8,000 nucleotides of DNA from Spirochaetae bacterium HGW-Spirochaetae-7 (GTDB taxonomy: Bacteria > Spirochaetota > Spirochaetia > Treponematales > UBA12059), in the NCBI GenBank assembly GCA_002839245.1, contig PGXR01000144.1, forward strand, positions 1 to 8,000. The letters are read 5' to 3'. Both the position numbers and the translations under genes were made by a program. Positions 4,838-8,000 of the stretch are shown piece after piece. Under the pieces are notes generated by a model that was given only the letters and a program-made list of their open reading frames with translations, was not told the DNA's origin and searched no databases. Position 1 is the first letter of the stretch; each line of letters opens with the position of its first letter.

Positions 4838-6645
4838 ACGTCGATGCTGGCGTCATGGATTATATTGGACTGCTGCCGTACCTTGCGTCCGCCTTGCTGT
4901 CCCTCGGACTTGCGGTACTGACACTGAAGAGAATCGGGAACCCGCTCGTCCGTTTGTTCTCGACAGTGCTGTGGCTTGAATTCGCGTGGACGGTCATGCT
5001 GCTTTTCGAGATGGTCTCTCCGGGGTTGCGCCTGAAAATTCTGTGGGACGACCTGCAGTTTCCCGTTTCCATTGCCAGTCCGGTACTGTTCCTGCTGTTC
5101 GCGCGCAAAGCGGGCGACCGGGCAGACCTTTCTCCCGGACAGATAGGGTTGCTCATGCTTCCCGCGGCCATTTCCTCGATAGCCGCGTTCTCCGACCCTT
5201 TCCTGGGACTCGTGAGAGTGTCGCCCTGGCTCGATGCTTCGGTTCCGTTCGGTGAACTCGTGTATGGCTTTACCGTCTTGGATTATATAATATTCGCATA
5301 TTCATACGCTCTTCTGTTCGTTTCAATGGGGATTCTCCTGCGTTCATATCCCCCGGTTTCCGCGTCAGCCCGAAGGAAATATGATCTCGTCATCCTGGGC
5401 TTCGTTATTCACATAGCGGGGACAATTCCCGCGATTCTCGATGTCCGCATCTTTGGCCACAGGGACAGTTCCCCGATATTCTTTGCGCTGGGCAACCTCT
5501 TCATCTTCACCGCGTTGTTCCGTTTCAACCTGTTCAGCCTTGTCCCCATCGCCCGCAGGGTCCTGGTCGAAAGCCTCGGTGATCCTATAGTCACGTTCGA
5601 CGGCGCGGGCTATATCCTGGACATCAACCATGCTTTCGGCCGGCTCCTGAACGTTTCCGGCAATCGCCTGCGGGGGAGGAACCTCCAGGAAGCGCTGTCT
5701 GCCTGGCCCGAAGCGATCCGGCTCCTCCTCGATGATTCAGGTCACGCCGAGCACATGGAGAAAAACTGCGCCTATTCTGACGACAGGGGGCGACACGTAT
5801 ATCGGATAACCGTAAGCTCATTTCCCGGGGCGGTCAGGGATTCAGGGACGGAATTGTGCAAGGTCGCCCTCTTCAGGAACATAACCGAGATCGTGGCCGT
5901 GGAGAGGCAGTTGCAGTCATGGAACCACGAGCTCGAAGGACGGATAGAAGCGAGGCTCAAGGACCTCGAACAGGAAGTCAAGCGCAGGCGGGCGGCTGAG
6001 GAGGGACTCATACGGGTCGGAGAAAAAATCGTTAAGTCCCAGAAGGAAATCCTGGTGACGCTCTCGGAGGTTGTGGAAAACCGTTCGCCTGAAACCGCGA
6101 ACCATGTCCTGAGGGTAGGCGAGTATTCGCGCATCCTCGCAACGGCACACGGCCTCTCCGACGAAGGAGTAGCGCTCATAGTCGATGCCGCGCCACTCCA
6201 CGACGTTGGAAAGATAGCCGTACCGGATTCCATCCTTAACAAGAACGGAGCGCTCACCGCCGAGGAGATGGCAGTCATGAAGACTCATACTACCGTCGGA
6301 TACCGCATCCTTGGCTCATCGGGGCGATCGATAATACGGGCAGCCGCCATCATAGCCCTCGAGCACCATGAGCGATGGAACGGTGAAGGCTATCCCGCCG
6401 GCAAGGCGGGTACCGCCATTTCTCTCTCGGGCAGGATAGTATGCGTCTGCGACGTATTCGACGCCCTGGCAACAGCGCGTACCTACAAACAACCCTGGGA
6501 CTTGTCCCGCATGCTTGCATTCTTCGCCGAGGAATCCGGCAGGATGTTCGACCCCGACCTGGTCGCGATACTGCTCGCGAACGTTGCCCTTTTCCAGAAA
6601 GTCGCGGCCCGCTTCCCTGACGCCGCGATGGATTCGTGTCGGTGA
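4834..6645 (+). CDS. Membrane 7TM-PAS-HD-GYP protein, probable cyclic-di-GMP phosphodiesterase (copy 2)
   Basis: Paralogue of the preceding gene, 603 residues with the same order of parts: about seven membrane segments (10-232, including LWDDLQFP at 70-77), a PAS-like domain (about 240-352: ESLGDPIVTFDGAGYILDIN to LFRNITEI), a coiled coil (about 353-400) and an HD-GYP domain (about 405-595). Expected active-site residues are kept: E415, H424, H456-D457 with K460 (HDVGKIAVPD), H485, H511-H512, then N516-G-E-G-Y-P521, D540 and D543. It has Asn516 where copy 1 has Asp514; as far as I know both occur in family members. Sensor and PAS parts have diverged more than the HD-GYP domain, suggesting different signals feeding the same output. 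ATG 4834 overlaps the previous stop as ATGA and has GAGGTGG (4823-4829) just upstream; an internal ATG at 4855 is less likely. Probably co-translated with copy 1, possibly as partners; heterodimerisation is inference. Confidence 0.92.
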   Translation: MNVDAGVMDYIGLLPYLASALLSLGLAVLTLKRIGNPLVRLFSTVLWLEFAWTVMLLFEMVSPGLRLKILWDDLQFPVSIASPVLFLLFARKAGDRADLSPGQIGLLMLPAAISSIAAFSDPFLGLVRVSPWLDASVPFGELVYGFTVLDYIIFAYSYALLFVSMGILLRSYPPVSASARRKYDLVILGFVIHIAGTIPAILDVRIFGHRDSSPIFFALGNLFIFTALFRFNLFSLVPIARRVLVESLGDPIVTFDGAGYILDINHAFGRLLNVSGNRLRGRNLQEALSAWPEAIRLLLDDSGHAEHMEKNCAYSDDRGRHVYRITVSSFPGAVRDSGTELCKVALFRNITEIVAVERQLQSWNHELEGRIEARLKDLEQEVKRRRAAEEGLIRVGEKIVKSQKEILVTLSEVVENRSPETANHVLRVGEYSRILATAHGLSDEGVALIVDAAPLHDVGKIAVPDSILNKNGALTAEEMAVMKTHTTVGYRILGSSGRSIIRAAAIIALEHHERWNGEGYPAGKAGTAISLSGRIVCVCDVFDALATARTYKQPWDLSRMLAFFAEESGRMFDPDLVAILLANVALFQKVAARFPDAAMDSCR

Positions 6646-6671
6646 TCCGGGGCTACGAGCGCGCGTCAAGA

Positions 6672-8000
6672 TTACAGATACGGCGAAAACAGGCGTGCAA
6701 GGCCATTGCGGATTCGTACCGGCGCTGGCATTGAGCGTAGCTCCTTGGCCGTGAGGGCGTGGCCTGCCGCAATCCGCTTGTCCGCCAGCTCTTCCAGTCC
6801 GCGCGCGAGGGCGGGATCGTAACATTCGAGGTTGTACTCGAAGTTGAGCCGGAGGCTGCGCGGATCCCAGTTGGTCGACCCGATCAGGGACCAGATGCCG
6901 TCGACGGTGAATATTTTCGTATGGTCGAAGGGCGGGGGTGACAGGAAGACCCTGCAGCCGCGGTCGATGAGGTCCGCCAATTGGGGCCCCATCGCCCAAT
7001 CCATGAATACCAGGTTGCTTTTACCGGGCAGTACTATGTCGACCGTGACTCCGCGGAGGGCGGCGGTCTTGAGGGCGGCCGTCAGGGCTTCGTCGGGCAG
7101 GAAATAGGGTGTCACGATACGCGCCCGATACTGTGCTGCTGCGAGAGCTCCGAGCATGATGATCTGCATGTTGTCCATGGTCGAGTCGGGACCATCGGGG
7201 ATGCTTCTGGCGAATACCGGGCCGTCCTCTGGCGGATTCGCGAACCACACAGGGCCTGAAAGCTCGCCGCCGGTGCTGAAACTCCAGTCCATCGCAAAGT
7301 CGCTCTGCAGTTCGGTGACTATCGGTCCGGTTACTCGAAAGTGCAGGTCCTGTATCGGATTTTCGGGATTCCTGGAAACCAGGTTGCCTTCGGCGATGTT
7401 CATGCCGCCGGTAAATCCGGTCAACCCGTCGACCACCATTATCTTTCGGTGGTCGCGAAGGTTGGCATACCTGATGAAGTGCTTTCCGCGAGTCGGAAGG
7501 AAGACGGCGGAAGCCACGCCAGCCCGGCGGAGCGCCTTGATCATGTCCACCTTGCTGTAGCGGGCTCCCAAGGCGTCGATCAGTACCCGGACTTCGACGC
7601 CGCGGCCGCCGGCGGCTGCCAGGGCTTCCAGGAAAAGCCGGCCCGCGCTGTCGCAATCAAAAATATAGCTTGACATCGTCACCGAAACGCTGGCGCCATG
7701 GATAGCAGCTATCATCGCTGGATACGCCCCGTCGCCGTCTATCAACGGCTCCACGGTATTGCCGGCCAGGAGCGGGCGCCTGGTGACCGTCTCGGCGAGC
7801 AGGTTCATGCCCCTGAAGCCTGAATGCGCCGCCTCGTCGAGCTTGGAGGACAGCCGGTCCCGTGCGATGGCGCGCGTGGACAGGCCCAGGTTCGCTCCGG
7901 CCCTGTTGACGCGGTTGATGCCCAGGAGAAGGTACAGGAACGAACCGAAAAGCGGGGCGAGCCAGGAAAGCCCTATCCACCCGATGGCGGACGGGACGCT
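6672..8000 (-). CDS. cls: Cardiolipin synthase (phospholipase D family), N-terminus off right edge
   Basis: Membrane enzyme of the two-HKD phospholipase D family that joins phosphatidyl groups to make cardiolipin. 442 residues are visible; ClsA-type proteins are usually about 480-510, so roughly 40-70 N-terminal residues, with the first membrane helix, lie beyond position 8000. The reading frame is open to the edge, and the first visible part holds the second N-terminal helix (WIGLSWLAPLFGSFLYLLLG, visible residues 8-27) followed by a basic linker. An internal ATG at 7808 is therefore not the true start. Catalytic motif 1 is H184-R-K186 to D191 (DHRKIMVVD) followed by GFTGGMNI; motif 2 is H360-T-K362 to D367 (DHTKIFTVD) followed by IGSTNWDPRSL. 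Both are intact, so the enzyme should be active. It ends with TAA at 6674-6672, converging on the HD-GYP gene with a 26-nt gap and no evident terminator. A related PLD-family phosphatidyltransferase is the main alternative. Confidence 0.93.
   Translation of the reverse strand, partial: SVPSAIGWIGLSWLAPLFGSFLYLLLGINRVNRAGANLGLSTRAIARDRLSSKLDEAAHSGFRGMNLLAETVTRRPLLAGNTVEPLIDGDGAYPAMIAAIHGASVSVTMSSYIFDCDSAGRLFLEALAAAGGRGVEVRVLIDALGARYSKVDMIKALRRAGVASAVFLPTRGKHFIRYANLRDHRKIMVVDGLTGFTGGMNIAEGNLVSRNPENPIQDLHFRVTGPIVTELQSDFAMDWSFSTGGELSGPVWFANPPEDGPVFARSIPDGPDSTMDNMQIIMLGALAAAQYRARIVTPYFLPDEALTAALKTAALRGVTVDIVLPGKSNLVFMDWAMGPQLADLIDRGCRVFLSPPPFDHTKIFTVDGIWSLIGSTNWDPRSLRLNFEYNLECYDPALARGLEELADKRIAAGHALTAKELRSMPAPVRIRNGLARLFSPYL

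Noticed and set aside
6646..6671. Possible bidirectional terminator between the convergent genes
   Set aside because: No stable inverted repeat with a T tract is visible in the 26-nt gap or just around it.

Overview
The window is a high-GC bacterial chromosome segment with compact gene packing, including 4-nt overlaps at three gene junctions. It reads as ordinary chromosomal DNA: I see no transposase, phage, CRISPR or rRNA/tRNA features. Two tandem membrane receptors of the 7TM-PAS-HD-GYP type, a succinylase-type lysine/diaminopimelate pathway and a two-HKD cardiolipin synthase point to a diderm-type bacterium. A spirochaete-like lineage is my best guess, but this is a weak inference and the sequence alone does not settle it.

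Layout. At the left edge (1-413, minus) is the start of an EamA/DMT-family membrane transporter. It diverges from a lysine-biosynthesis operon across about 490 bp without a convincing gene. That gap holds an AT-richer stretch with nested palindromes (likely the divergent promoters), then a complete lysine riboswitch (L-box, 487-651) on the plus strand, then about 250 nt of leader with three hairpins. The leader feeds dapD (901-1728, GTG start), which overlaps by 4 nt an aminotransferase gene (1725-2873) that is most likely dapC. The riboswitch sensing lysine in front of two diaminopimelate/lysine pathway genes makes a coherent feedback circuit.

After a 69-nt gap carrying a hairpin and a possible promoter comes a second transcription unit. 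It starts with a 23-codon small ORF with a strong Shine-Dalgarno sequence (2943-3014). The small ORF overlaps by 4 nt a 7TM-PAS-HD-GYP protein gene (3011-4837), which in turn overlaps by 4 nt a paralogue of the same architecture (4834-6645). Both HD-GYP domains keep the residues expected for cyclic-di-GMP hydrolysis. This unit is visibly less GC-rich than dapD-dapC. On the minus strand, converging on it with a 26-nt gap, is a cardiolipin synthase gene (6672-8000) whose N-terminus lies beyond the window.

The most interesting items are the L-box riboswitch with its long, unconventional expression platform, and the small ORF that appears translationally coupled to the tandem HD-GYP pair. I did not find a wholly new multi-gene system.
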